Positions 1 to 9,829 of a DNA stretch of 64,000 bases are shown here, one piece after another; within the stretch, counting starts at the first letter, position 1; every line of letters starts with the position of its first letter. The DNA comes from Verpa conica. Its lineage: Eukaryota > Ascomycota > Pezizomycetes > Pezizales > Morchellaceae. A program made the position numbers and the translations under genes. The notes under the pieces are model-generated. The model saw only the letters and a program-made list of their open reading frames with translations. It had not been told where the DNA came from and ran no database searches. The stretch spans positions 558,001 through 622,000 of the forward strand of contig JAUFSD010000018.1 of the NCBI GenBank assembly GCA_033030425.1. Reading direction: 5' to 3'.

Positions 1-366
1 GTAAAAGAAGTTACAAATATTAAACGAATGAGCCTGCTCAATTCTAACAGAAAATATCGAACCAATATCTGCTATCATATAACAAACTACGCTCAAAAAT
101 CTGTCACTTCGCATATGGTACCACCTGAATGCAGATCAGTTTTATGTCCCAGCGTATTTCTCCTTGTTAGAAATGCCGCTTCCGGTCTACGAACCTAAAA
201 TCCTTGATGTACCCTCGTAGGCCAGTTTTCCTGGACCAGGCATCCACGGTGCTCGACGGTAAAGACTTTGAGCACCATACTCAAGGTCATGGTCGATTAA
301 AAAAATAGGGCATGCCTATCAAATTGTCAGTTCAAATAACAAACTATAGATGAAAAGCATAGATCT
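1..366. other. intergenic, no gene seen
   Basis: This is the left edge of the window, downstream of the F-box gene. No recognisable coding, RNA or repeat signal was seen. Confidence 0.5.
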
Positions 367-2022
367 TCAAACATTTTCAGGATTACTCCGTATCTGCATC
401 GTCCACTTAGCTATCCCGGCTGCTTGACACGCATTAACCATGGTTTCATCCTGGGCCTGGCCAAATTTGTACCACAGAAGTGAATCCTGAGCCATCTCGC
501 AAGAGCAGGTCTGATCATGTCCTCGGCTCATCGCTGACCGAAATGTGAACTCAGAGAGTACCGGAAATGCTCCCGTCACCATCTTATTTGCTAGCCATTC
601 CTTATTTGTCCGAGCTGGGAGAGAAATCTTCATTTTTCGAAGATGCTGTGCGGAAAATTCAGTATCCCATATCGCTGATTTCTCATGCTGATCTGCTATA
701 GACCCTCCAATAGTCCTCTCGTGAGAGGTAGCGAGGGTTATTGCAAGCTCCTGGAGTAACGGTACTAATGTGAAGATAGAGAAAGCGAGCTGGTTGAATG
801 TCCCCATTCCAGCTGGTCGACCTTTTGTGTTCCACCACTGTAGATTTATATTTAGGTATGAGAGGATTGGTAGAGTAGAAGGTCTTAATTTGACGGATTG
901 TCGTCGACAGTTGCGGAGATAGTTTGTCAACGGTCCAAACGGTTCCGAGGTCATCTCTATAGTATTCCGGGAGTTTCTTTCAAAACAATCGTACGATATT
1001 GATTCAATTCCCTGGAGAGGCAGATGTTCAAATATATCATTGTAGTTGGTGTGGCAATTCGTATGAATCGCTACCGAACGAAGGCTTTGAAGAAGATGAA
1101 GACCTTTGTGAATCCAGGCCGGGTTTGCAAACTCGATATGCTCAAGATTCTTCCACCCAAGAAACGTTCGCCGCATTCTTTCTGGGCTCCAGTCACATAT
1201 ACCATCCATATTTCTTCTGAAAATCTCCAAGTCGGTGCCCGGCAGCAATGCCGTGTACCAATTTGTAAAGTCCCATCGTGTCCAGTTTGGATTATCCTCT
1301 AGAGCTGTCCACAGCTCATTCGGTAACTCAGGTCTCCGATCAAACCGATATTGAATTTCTGCTCTCCTGTAACAACGATACTGGAGCTCTGGCCATAAAT
1401 TCCCTAGTCCAGAGACTGAGCGTAGCGTACTTGAGCAGATTTTAAAAATCCGGAACCACCTCTCAAGAAGAGCGCAATAGATCTCTTTTAGTCGCCGGTT
1501 TAGTTTGTCGTAAGGCAAATACTTGATATCTGATGGCAGATACTGATTCGGTAATTTCAAACATTGAATTTGTGCGGTAAGATCTGGTCGAGATTTGAGG
1601 GTAAGTAGGAGCTTATCCAACTTTCTTCTGAGGGTATTCGATATGGGCGTTTCATGCGCCTTTAGATGGGCCGGGCAAGAACATTGTGGGGCTTCGATAT
1701 CTACATGGCTGAAAGGCTCGAGAGGCTGCGAGTCTCGCTGCCCATTAAACTGCAAATCGAGGGTCCCATACAGCGTTTTTGTCGCATATTCGTTGAAGAA
1801 CCGACATGTTAGGGAAAGTGAGTAGAGGTTTTTGTGCTGGCGATAGATGCATTCGTCTTCGTCCAAATATCCAAGTACCAGCATCCATACTTCTGCTGGA
1901 AAGACTGCAGTAGCAGGACCATACGGCTTTGGACTCTTGAGTTTCCGACGAAGAGAAATCAACTGAACCCTCGTATGTTTCGCTAAAGCCGTCTCTCGCA
2001 TGGTGGTTTCAAAAGGCGACAT
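367..2022 (-). CDS. F-box domain protein
   Basis: Single-exon frame of 551 residues starting MSPFETTMRE. Residues about 41-90 look like an F-box: FPAEVWMLVLGYLDED, then a short spacer with YSLSLTCRFFNEYATKTLY, the usual Leu/Val-rich F-box helix pattern followed by the fungal TCRxFN motif. F-box proteins are substrate receptors of SCF (Skp1-cullin) ubiquitin ligases. The rest of the protein is Trp/Leu-rich without a recognisable substrate domain, as in the large fungal families of F-box proteins of unknown target. A further in-frame Met (MRETALAK) lies 7 residues downstream, so the exact start is open. The F-box call is fairly sure; the substrate is unknown. Confidence 0.75.
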   Translation of the reverse strand: MSPFETTMRETALAKHTRVQLISLRRKLKSPKPYGPATAVFPAEVWMLVLGYLDEDECIYRQHKNLYSLSLTCRFFNEYATKTLYGTLDLQFNGQRDSQPLEPFSHVDIEAPQCSCPAHLKAHETPISNTLRRKLDKLLLTLKSRPDLTAQIQCLKLPNQYLPSDIKYLPYDKLNRRLKEIYCALLERWFRIFKICSSTLRSVSGLGNLWPELQYRCYRRAEIQYRFDRRPELPNELWTALEDNPNWTRWDFTNWYTALLPGTDLEIFRRNMDGICDWSPERMRRTFLGWKNLEHIEFANPAWIHKGLHLLQSLRSVAIHTNCHTNYNDIFEHLPLQGIESISYDCFERNSRNTIEMTSEPFGPLTNYLRNCRRQSVKLRPSTLPILSYLNINLQWWNTKGRPAGMGTFNQLAFSIFTLVPLLQELAITLATSHERTIGGSIADQHEKSAIWDTEFSAQHLRKMKISLPARTNKEWLANKMVTGAFPVLSEFTFRSAMSRGHDQTCSCEMAQDSLLWYKFGQAQDETMVNACQAAGIAKWTMQIRSNPENV

Positions 2023-2938
2023 TATCTTTAGCGACAGGTAATTTGATTTACGCGAACGGTGTCAGAGACCTAGCGAAGCGCAATACATTGCGAGCGCCAG
2101 AGGTATCCCCCTTGTTTTATATTCCACCAAAGGTAACAACATAGCTGATAGGTACGTGTAATAACTCAGCCGCGATGCTTGCTTTTGGCACCCTAAGGCG
2201 CTGCACTTGCATGATCAAGGTATGCCAGCGGCCAATAATTCGTGTATTGCCGGCCTTAGGCAGGTTAGTGACAGGAGTGTGACGACAGGTTTTGAAGACT
2301 CTAGCTGCCTAGATGTGGTGCCTTACCAAGGCGACTGGTGGCCAGCACAGCCGGTGACTACCCAATGAGAACGTGAGCCAACCTCATTGCGAATAAGGCG
2401 ATGAGGATATCACAAGTCATCGGGAGCCGAAACGATGATGAAACTTATGTTGAACAGCGATATAAATGTGCGCAGGAAATTTCCTCGGCCTCTGTCGTGG
2501 TTCTGAATGTGTTGTTTTTCCGGCCGATCAAGTAAACCGAGTGATATCTCATGATCGCTAACAAACAGCTACATGTGGCATTGAAACAAACTCGCGGGAC
2601 TAGATCACTTTCTCTAAAGAGATATAGATTATAGTCTATGTCTTAGACAAATCCAGGGCCTTGGTTTAGTCGTGGGTAACCAGTGATACATAAACTAAGG
2701 TTAACATCCAAAAACCAAGATAATCATTCAAAGGTGTACTATTTTGAGAGGAGAAATGCAGGCCTATCAATTCAAGACCTTTCCAGAATAGAGACCACCC
2801 CCCCCACAGAAATCTAAACCGCTTTTTGAAGTTCCTATTCTTAAACTTCCCTTGAGAAAAAGAAAAAAAGAAATGTACAGTACGTTAAACATGATACAAG
2901 AAGAGCAAATGTAAAGGTACAATACGAGAAAAGTCCGT
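2023..2938. other. intergenic, no gene seen
   Basis: About 0.9 kb between the F-box gene and the 3' end of TOM22. It would hold the F-box promoter and the TOM22 3' UTR. A poly-C run and A-rich tracts are present near 2800-2870. No coding or repeat signal was recognised. Confidence 0.5.
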
Positions 2939-3516
2939 TTACTGCCGGGGTTTCTCCTGTGTCCCTTCAGTAAGGACAGATTGTGCGCCGGGAGTGAGGG
3001 ACTATTTGCATTATTAGCATCTTAGTTTCTATTCTGCTTCTCTTAAAGCTATCTGGGGCATACTTCAGTGGTAAATTGTTGCAGCTATTGGGTAGGTAAG
3101 TTAGCATCCCGTTTCCACGCCAGTTGGATTTTTCGATGAGGGCAAACATTATATTCCTTCTCCATCTCAGCAATTTGCTGGTCACCTTGAAGGGCAACTG
3201 CATATGGTACTCCCAAAATCATGACTGAAGTAGTCACAACCCACAACGAAGTCCCACCAAACAAAAGTCCCCTAGAAATCCACCTATAGGTATGTGAAAC
3301 ACCGTTCGAGATGTAAGTGCGCTGTTTCAGCGGAATTATATCCTTTAAAGCAACAACTCGGTCATAAAGTGTCTCCTCAATTTCCTCGCCGTCTTCCTCT
3401 TCAGAGATTTCGCTATCGGTGTCTGTGTAATCGTCATCCTCAGCTTCATCAACAAAGCCAGCACCCGGCTTCACCTCGGTGAAGTGTTCATCTTCGACTT
3501 CTTGGATTTTGACCAT
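2939..3516 (-). CDS. TOM22: Mitochondrial import receptor subunit Tom22
   Basis: Two exons, 3516-3148 and 3001-2939, separated by a 146-bp intron (donor GTTTGC, acceptor AAATAG), giving 143 residues. Tom22 is the central receptor and organiser of the TOM complex in the mitochondrial outer membrane. Visible features are the strongly acidic N-terminal cytosolic domain (runs of D/E at residues 23-50), one transmembrane segment at about 84-105, and a short C-terminal intermembrane-space tail that after splicing reads SLTPGA, the family's conserved LTPGA motif. Without the splice the frame runs on into unrelated sequence. Overall length fits fungal Tom22. The gene is divergent from the ASCH-like gene, with 335 bp between the starts. 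Confidence 0.9.
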
Positions 3517-3851
3517 TGTGGCGGAATTTTTTTTTGGTTGAGGGTGTGAGTTCGGGGTTGTAAGACTGGATGGTTTCTGTGCTGGGATATTTTTTCCTCT
3601 CCGATGACGTTAAAGTGAGAACACATAGGCCGATCATCATGTCACGTGCCTGCTGAGTCACTTTCGTTAAACAACTTCTGGAGTTATCCTTAGGTACAAA
3701 CCCAGCTTCATACACGAATTGTGAGCCTCTCTTTCTCCGAGAACCCCCCCGGAGCGCTTACTATAGATCTTCCGCTCTAAGGTACAAATTTTTATCTATT
3801 ACCAAACTCAGTTATTATTCTAAAACTAACCGTACAGATAGACAAAAGATT

Positions 3852-4289
3852 ATGACGCACGACAGGCTTCAGCACCAAGATGTTGTCATCTCAGTCAAAT
3901 CGGAGAGTATGAAAAACATCGCGTCTGGCCTCAAGACGCACGAATTTCGAAAGTATTCCATCCCGGGATCTGTGAGGAGAATCTGGTTCTACGTCATGGC
4001 ACCCGTTCAGGAACTTCAATACATTGCAACCATCGGGTGTGAGAAGCAACCTGGGGAAATTGATGAAGCTGATCAAGGAATTGGGAACCAAGATTTCAAT
4101 GATGGTAAAATGGAAGCGAACTATGCGTATAAGATATTGCAACTTTTCGAAATAGAGGACCCATTCTCTTTCTACGAACTCAAAGAATTTGAGTTTCTCA
4201 GGGCACCTCCTCCTTCTGCGAAGTATCAATGGGCTAAGGGAGAGATGTTGAGGTATATAAAATGGGACAGGCAAAAAAGGGTCTTCTAG
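3852..4289 (+). CDS. ASCH/PUA-like domain protein
   Basis: Single exon of 145 residues. The N-terminal half has the ASCH-type signature: VVISVKSESMKNIASGLKTH then EFRKY, followed by RIWFYVMAPVQELQYIATI, i.e. beta strand, helix with IASG-K-HE-RK, and the strand that completes the RNA-binding-like barrel. Short fungal proteins with this arrangement are known; ASCH/PUA folds generally bind RNA or modified nucleotides, but no function is established for this group and none is claimed here. The start follows a purine-rich context (AAAGATTATGACG). The C-terminus (AKGEMLRYIKWDRQKRVF) may extend through an unrecognised intron. Confidence 0.7.
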   Translation: MTHDRLQHQDVVISVKSESMKNIASGLKTHEFRKYSIPGSVRRIWFYVMAPVQELQYIATIGCEKQPGEIDEADQGIGNQDFNDGKMEANYAYKILQLFEIEDPFSFYELKEFEFLRAPPPSAKYQWAKGEMLRYIKWDRQKRVF

Positions 4290-4494
4290 CAAGTGAGTTT
4301 TCTCTGTGGTGGCTAGTATCTATTCTACGACTGGGTAACTCATGGCAAAAACAGTCATTGTGCCCCACCCCCCTGATACGTACTATTCATTACTGGATTC
4401 CACGTTTGCTTTGTTGGGGCTTGCAAGTGATCTATGTAGTAATCGTAGGTTTTCCTATAGGCTCAAATACCAAGGGCCTCCATAAAATATTCTA

Positions 4495-4870
4495 TAGATT
4501 AAACGGCAAAGGTCTAAAATGACCCACCCAGGCCGGTTCATGTTGCAGAATGACCCATATTCTAAAATAACACACCCACGGTTACCCCACCACTGTGATC
4601 ACTGACTACTCAACATCCTACTATCTATCAACATCCCACCATGGTATCAACTTCACTACCTCTAGTGGTACTGAGATATGGTGGTTTTAGGGCCTAGTAC
4701 AAGTAGAAGTACACTGCAAAGACAACTGTTTGGATTGATGTAGGAGTTTAGAGATGCAGTTCACAGTTTTTTTCTTACTATTACCATAGATGTGTCATTT
4801 AAAAATATGGGTCATTCTGCAGCATGAACCAACCCGGGTGGGTCATTTTAGACCTTTGCCGTAGATTAAA
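4495..4870. mobile_element. MITE, Mutator-type, with perfect 9-bp target duplication
   Basis: The element is 4504-4861 (358 bp). Long terminal inverted repeats of about 57 bp begin CGGCAAAGGTCTAAAATGAC at both ends with only a few mismatches, and include the internal block GCAGAATGACCCATAT. It is flanked by the 9-bp direct repeat TAGATTAAA at 4495-4503 and 4862-4870. Long inverted repeats plus a 9-bp duplication are diagnostic of Mutator-like elements, which duplicate 8-11 bp. The interior (about 240 bp) has no coding sequence, so it is non-autonomous. It lies between the ASCH-like gene and ATP5. Confidence 0.9.
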
Positions 4871-5140
4871 ACACTACTACTATATTACACCATGATGTAT
4901 CTTGTGATTTAATGTTGTGTTGTTCATGGATGATCTCGACTGTGGCTTACTATGTGGCGGTGCCACCATGCGGGGCGAGTGCAACGCCATGATCAGCTCC
5001 ACCCCCAACCCTAACCTTCGATCGAACCCGTTTCGTTTCCTTACGACTCCAATTCTTTCCTGCAACCTAACACCACATCGCTCTGCCGTCCGGTATCCAT
5101 CCAATCCACTTTGTGCGTATCTTTCTCTCCGCCCTTAGTA

Positions 5141-6190
5141 ATGTTTTCCGCCCGCTCAGCCTCCATTGCCAGGGCAATTGTCCCCCGCGCTGGTGCCAGG
5201 ACTTATGCCGCTGCTGCCACGTCGGCTAAGCCGCCAGTTGCCCTGTTTGGTGTTGATGGAACTTATGCCTCTGCTTTGGTAGGTTCTCCTAGTTGATATT
5301 TTATAGAAAGTCTATCTCTAGACTACAATGGTTCATAGTATGAGGTGGAGGTGGAAGAGGGGGCTGTTCAAACATTTTCTCGTGTAAATGAGACATCAAT
5401 CATCGAAATGTCCGCCCGGCTAACCCCTCCATTCCGGCTGATAGTATACCGCATCTGCTAAAACCTCAAACCTCGAAGCAACCGACAAGTCTCTTCAAAC
5501 ACTTAAGGCAACTCTTGACCGCGATACTAAGCTCGTCACCATAATCTCCTCGCCTACCTTAAGCGCGGCGGATAAGTCGGCCATTATCAGTCAGATCACT
5601 AAGCCGATCAGTGGTGACAAGACCGTCAAGAATTTGCTTGAGGCCCTCGCAGAGAACAACAGATTGGGACTTATTGGAAGTGTTATTGATAAGTTTACTG
5701 TGCTTATGGGTGCCCATAGAGGAGAGGTTGAGGCTGTTGTTACGAGTGCTTCTGTAGGATACCCCACCATGTTTGAGATCTACAGCACTTGTGAGGAGAA
5801 ATATTGTTTAGTTTGTTCAAGGGTGAGGGTTGGGGTGTGGGTTCATGGGTGTATTGGGGGAAAGATATTGGATTATGATTTATAAGATGAGTGAGACTAA
5901 CGCTATATGCCCTCGTAGCATCTTGACTCTAAGCTCCTTGGACGACTCGAGAACGCTATCTCCAAGTCCCAGTACGTTGGTCAGGGTAAGAAGCTGAAGG
6001 TTATTAACAAGGTATACTACTCTAATAACTCTTCATTCCCAGTACTATTTTCCTAACCCTCATGCTCCAAAATTAGGTCAACCCTGAGATTGTTGGGGGA
6101 CTCGTGGTCGAGATTGGTGATAGGACTATCGACCTCTCCATTTCTTCCAAGATGGCCAAGCTAAACAAACTTTTGACCGATTCCTTGTAA
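5141..6190 (+). CDS. ATP5: ATP synthase subunit 5 (OSCP), mitochondrial
   Basis: Four exons, 5141-5278, 5445-5753, 5919-6011 and 6077-6190, give 217 residues with all frames closing. OSCP is the oligomycin-sensitivity-conferring subunit that couples the F1 head to the peripheral stalk of mitochondrial F1Fo ATP synthase. The N-terminus (MFSARSASIARAIVPRAGAR) is a typical basic amphipathic mitochondrial presequence. The core includes LFGVDGTYASAL and LLEALAENNRLGLI, and the C-terminus has KLKVINK, VVEIGDRTIDLSI and SKMAKLNKLLTDSL, all classic OSCP blocks. Introns are 166, 165 and 65 bp with CTAAC-like branch points. A TTG-initiated upstream extension is not supported; the ATG at 5141 opens the presequence. 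Confidence 0.93.
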
Positions 6191-6828
6191 GGCGGAGAGT
6201 GGAATTTTTTTCGATATAATGATAAAAAAGGAAACATGTGATATAGCTGAGAGGAAGGGTTTGGGGGAAGGCCAATGTTACTATAGATTGCTAGTATATC
6301 ATTTCCCACTTTTGATAGTCCTGGTGGGAGCGCGTAGTAGCTGTAGTGGGTTTGGTTTAGGATGGATTTCCTCGTGTGGTCATAAGATAATATTGTCGAT
6401 ATACTAGGCATCGATTCGCAAAGAGGTAACTAGGCACCAATTCTAAAATCAAATTTAAGTTATGTAATAGTCGTTAGATCATAATAAAAAATATTCAGCA
6501 CAATCTAAGAAACAGTAGCAGAGCACAAGGACTGCTGTGGAGCCCTATAGGTTACTGGCATCAATATCAATATGCTTGGCTGGTACATGTAACTTCCATC
6601 CTGGTTCAACCAACATCCTGAGTAATAACCGAAGTACAGACGCTTTTAATCTGCGAGCATAACCAATATGTAAACCTACCTGCCTCGCATCTCAAATCTA
6701 TGCGTTGTGATTGTTTTATGGATTTAATAAAGCTTCTACGCACCCCATGCCATTCATCTGGTATTTATTGTTAAAAGAACACCGCTCCACATTAGCCATC
6801 CTGCTACCCCCCCCCCTCAAAAAATGCT
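6191..6828. other. intergenic, convergent 3' ends
   Basis: About 0.64 kb between the convergent ATP5 and SmF genes. AT-rich with candidate polyadenylation tracts (AATAAAAAATATTC near 6483). No gene or repeat was recognised. Confidence 0.5.
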
Positions 6829-7307
6829 CTAGCCTTCCATCTTGACGTCCTTTTCGGCAGCGTTCTTGTCCCCAGATATCCACAGCACGTTGTTACACCT
6901 TATATTGTCAGTACAACACGTACATACCTGCCTTGGGAGGGGGGGTCGAGAGAGACATGTGATACCTGATCAGCACCTGCCCCAAGCTTCCTGTACTCTT
7001 CCCATCGACAAATTCCTCGGTCCCGGAGAGCTGAATATTCATGTAAGAATCGACACTAACGAGAGTTCCTTTATACTCTGTTTGTCCCCACTTTAAGCGC
7101 ACGACTACAGATTGATTGACACTAAACTCAGCACATTTCCAGAGTTAGCAGGGGCACTTTTACTAGAGTGGTTTATCCCCGGGGGTAGACGTACAGTGAT
7201 TGTAGCATCGGACGAGGGTTAATAGGAACGAACTTTGCACAGCATGTTAGCAAAAAAAAGGAGAGGCTCAGAAGTGACACGGCACAGCTATAGATGCTTA
7301 CACTCAT
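6829..7307 (-). CDS. Small nuclear ribonucleoprotein F (SmF)
   Basis: Four exons, 7307-7302, 7232-7195, 7121-6966 and 6898-6829, give 89 residues. SmF is one of seven Sm proteins that form the ring on U1, U2, U4 and U5 snRNAs. The first exon is only six bases (ATGAGT, Met-Ser) and is followed by donor GTAAGC. The spliced protein reads [10 protein letters not shown], then VVVRLKWG (Sm1), [14 protein letters not shown] and [13 protein letters not shown] (Sm2), ending KDVKMEG. The conserved N-rich Sm2 motif is only recovered after removing the last intron. Introns are 69, 73 and 67 bp. It is transcribed divergently from SF3A1 with about 240 bp between start codons. Confidence 0.93.
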
Positions 7308-7546
7308 AATAGGCAACAGAGATTAAACAGCAGCAGTATATCGTTCAAAGTGTATGGTGCCTCAGTGTTTCGTGGTTGACTCCAACAGCGCACTGAGGCT
7401 CGACAACAATCATGTTCATTGCAAGACCGGGTAACAGGGACAGCAGTAGGGTAACCTGTCAATAGCTTCTTCAAGCAATTTCTCACTCAACATTCCAATA
7501 CCACATACATATTACTTCTCGCACCGTTAATAACAACATCGCTGAA
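7308..7546. promoter_or_regulatory. Shared divergent promoter of SmF and SF3A1
   Basis: Only 239 bp separate the two start codons. Both products are U2 snRNP components (Sm ring and SF3a complex), so a bidirectional promoter that coordinates them is plausible. No TATA box was recognised. The inference rests on gene orientation and spacing. Confidence 0.5.
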
Positions 7547-9367
7547 ATGTCTCCAGCTCTTCCTCCTTCAGTAGAGGCTTTCGCCCCCCTCGAGCAAATT
7601 AACCGCCCTCCAGAGGGTGTCGTCCTCCCTCCAAAAGACCTTCGAGGTATGTACTCCACGCGTGTCCCCACCATACTTGACATCAAGCTAACCCGCATAC
7701 CTTCGCACTATAGCCATCGTTGAAAAGACTGCCGGTTACGTCGCACGTAACGGTCAAGTCTTTGAGCGTGAGTCTCCCCAGTCCATCCTCTCTAATTTCC
7801 TCTGAGGCTGATTCGTGGTAAGGGGGAGGGTAATACACGAGTCGAGCAATAGAGAAGAAGGAGAAGAGGAGAAAGTAACTATTCGCTGACCCGCACCAGA
7901 ACGTATCCGCGAGAAGGAAAAACATAACCCAAAGTTCTCATTCCTTAATACAGCCGACTCATACTACCAATTCTACATATGGCGCCTCGAAGAGATCCGC
8001 GCTGGTCGTGGGACAGCCCTGGCAGCTGGACGTGCAGGTGGCGCAGAAAGTAAACCAGTACCAGTAGAACCAGAAAAGCCCCAAGGGCCCGCAGAACCAC
8101 CAGAGTTTAAATTTAGTGCTCGGATGCCGAATATCTCCGCGCAAGATCTTGATATTCTCCGATTAACCGCGGTATTCGTCGCACGTCACGGACGCTCATT
8201 CCTAACGACCTTATCGCAACGCGAAGCCCGCAATTTCCAGTTCGATTTCCTCCGCCCTAACCATTCATTCTACCAATACTTCTCGCGCTTGGTTGATCAA
8301 TACACCGAACTTCTAACACCCTCCGGCGGTATCTCCATTGAGGAGCTTGAGAAAAACGTCCAGGACAAATTCCATCTTCTTGATCGAGCCCGGGGCCGTG
8401 CAGAATGGACTAAGTTCCAAGAAAAGGAACGGGAGAAGAAGGAGGAAGAGGAAGATCAAGAGCGCCTCACATATGCTCAAATCGACTGGCATGACTTTGT
8501 TGTTGTTGAAACCGTCGTCTTCACTGATGGCGATGACCAGACTGATCTTCCGCCTCCGACATCCTTGTCGGATCTGCAACACGCATCACTGGAACAGAAA
8601 GCTCTAATGTCGCTGCATCCCTCAGCCCTACGGATTGAGGAAGCCATGCCTACCTCTGACCCCGAACCCATCGAGACTCCATACCACCAACATCAAAGAC
8701 AGCAGCGACAGGCTGCAGAGGAAGAGGATGGTATGGAGATGGAGATGGAAGGTAGCGATGACGAGGATCGCGAGAGACAACGCGAGCAGGATAGAAAACG
8801 GCAGGCGCAGGAGGCAGCGAAACAAGGGCTTGGACAAGGGCAGATGAAGATCAGGAGTGACTATGTACCCCGCGCATTGGCTAAGCGACAGCAAGGACAG
8901 CTCGGTATCTGTCCGAACTGTGGGCAAAATATTCCATTGGATGAGATGGAGGATCATATGAGAAGTATTCCCGCCCCCCCTCGAACTACCTTAATTATTC
9001 ATCTTTACTAATGGACGTTTCTACAGTTGAACTCCTTGACCCCCGCTGGAAGGAACAACGCGCTCGCGCTGATGCCAAACAGCTAACCACAAACATTTCC
9101 ACTAATGATACAGTCTTAAACTTGAAACGTCTTGCTTCCCAACGTGATGACCTCTTCGATTCTACAGGTGGACACAATATCCCTGTCGAGGAGCTAGAGC
9201 GTAGAAAGCGCGTTGCGACCGGAGGGTCATGGGATGGGTCAGCAGAGACGAAGGAGGCAGTTCGTATGCAGCAGCTACAGAATGTCAATGTTCAGGAACA
9301 AATTGAGGCCATCAGGAGGAAAGCAGGGAATGTTTCCAATCCAAGTGTGGGGCCGCAGCGACAGTAG
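7547..9367 (+). CDS. SF3A1: Splicing factor 3A subunit 1 (SF3a120/Prp21-like)
   Basis: Four exons, 7547-7646, 7714-7767, 7900-8964 and 9027-9367, give 519 residues with frames closing. SF3A1 is part of the SF3a complex of U2 snRNP and is needed for prespliceosome assembly. Two SURP (SWAP) modules are visible: IVEKTAGYVARNGQVFE with KFSFLNTADSYYQFY at about 35-85, and LTAVFVARHGRSFLTTL with PNHSFYQYFSRLVDQY at about 140-185. A charged coiled region and the conserved ICPNCGQNIPLDEMEDHMR zinc-finger-like block joined to IELLDPRWKEQ follow. Skipping the last intron would end the protein after HMRSIP, so that intron is needed. The C-terminal ubiquitin-like domain of animal SF3A1 is absent, as in many fungi. 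Confidence 0.93.
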
Positions 9368-9829
9368 TATCATGTGTAGATAACTATTGGGAAGGGGATG
9401 GTGTTCATTGTAAACTCAAAGTGTTATGAGTTTGCGGTGAGAAAAGGTGGCGAGTTTACAGGTGGCAGTTTTTCTTGTATTCTAGTACTACTTTACGAAC
9501 AGCAATCTATCTAATTATGAACATATAAAAACCACAGCCAATTCATGGTTGTCATTATAGGATCACTTCCCTCTCCCCTATGGCATGTCTTTCCCCGACT
9601 ATCCCTCGAACCCTGAAGTAATTAATACTTAATGTGCTGCAATTGAACCTAAGATTTCAAAAACTAAATTCTCTAAAAAAGCTAGACTACTAGCTACCTT
9701 ATACTCTCCAGGCATGGGATCAGCCTTAGGATGGAGGTGGTGCACAATTATGGGGGGGGGGGATATAGACTCTAAATAGCGCCGTGACAAGAAAAAAAGA
9801 ACTCAGTCCTTCTTTTCCTTTATAGAAGC
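9368..9829. other. intergenic, convergent 3' ends
   Basis: About 0.46 kb between the convergent SF3A1 and GCD6 genes, with a G run at 9752-9760. Nothing else was recognised. Confidence 0.5.

Noticed and set aside
8313..8957. Long minus-strand frames opposite SF3A1
   Set aside because: Shadow frames produced by codon bias of SF3A1; the plus-strand protein is conserved.
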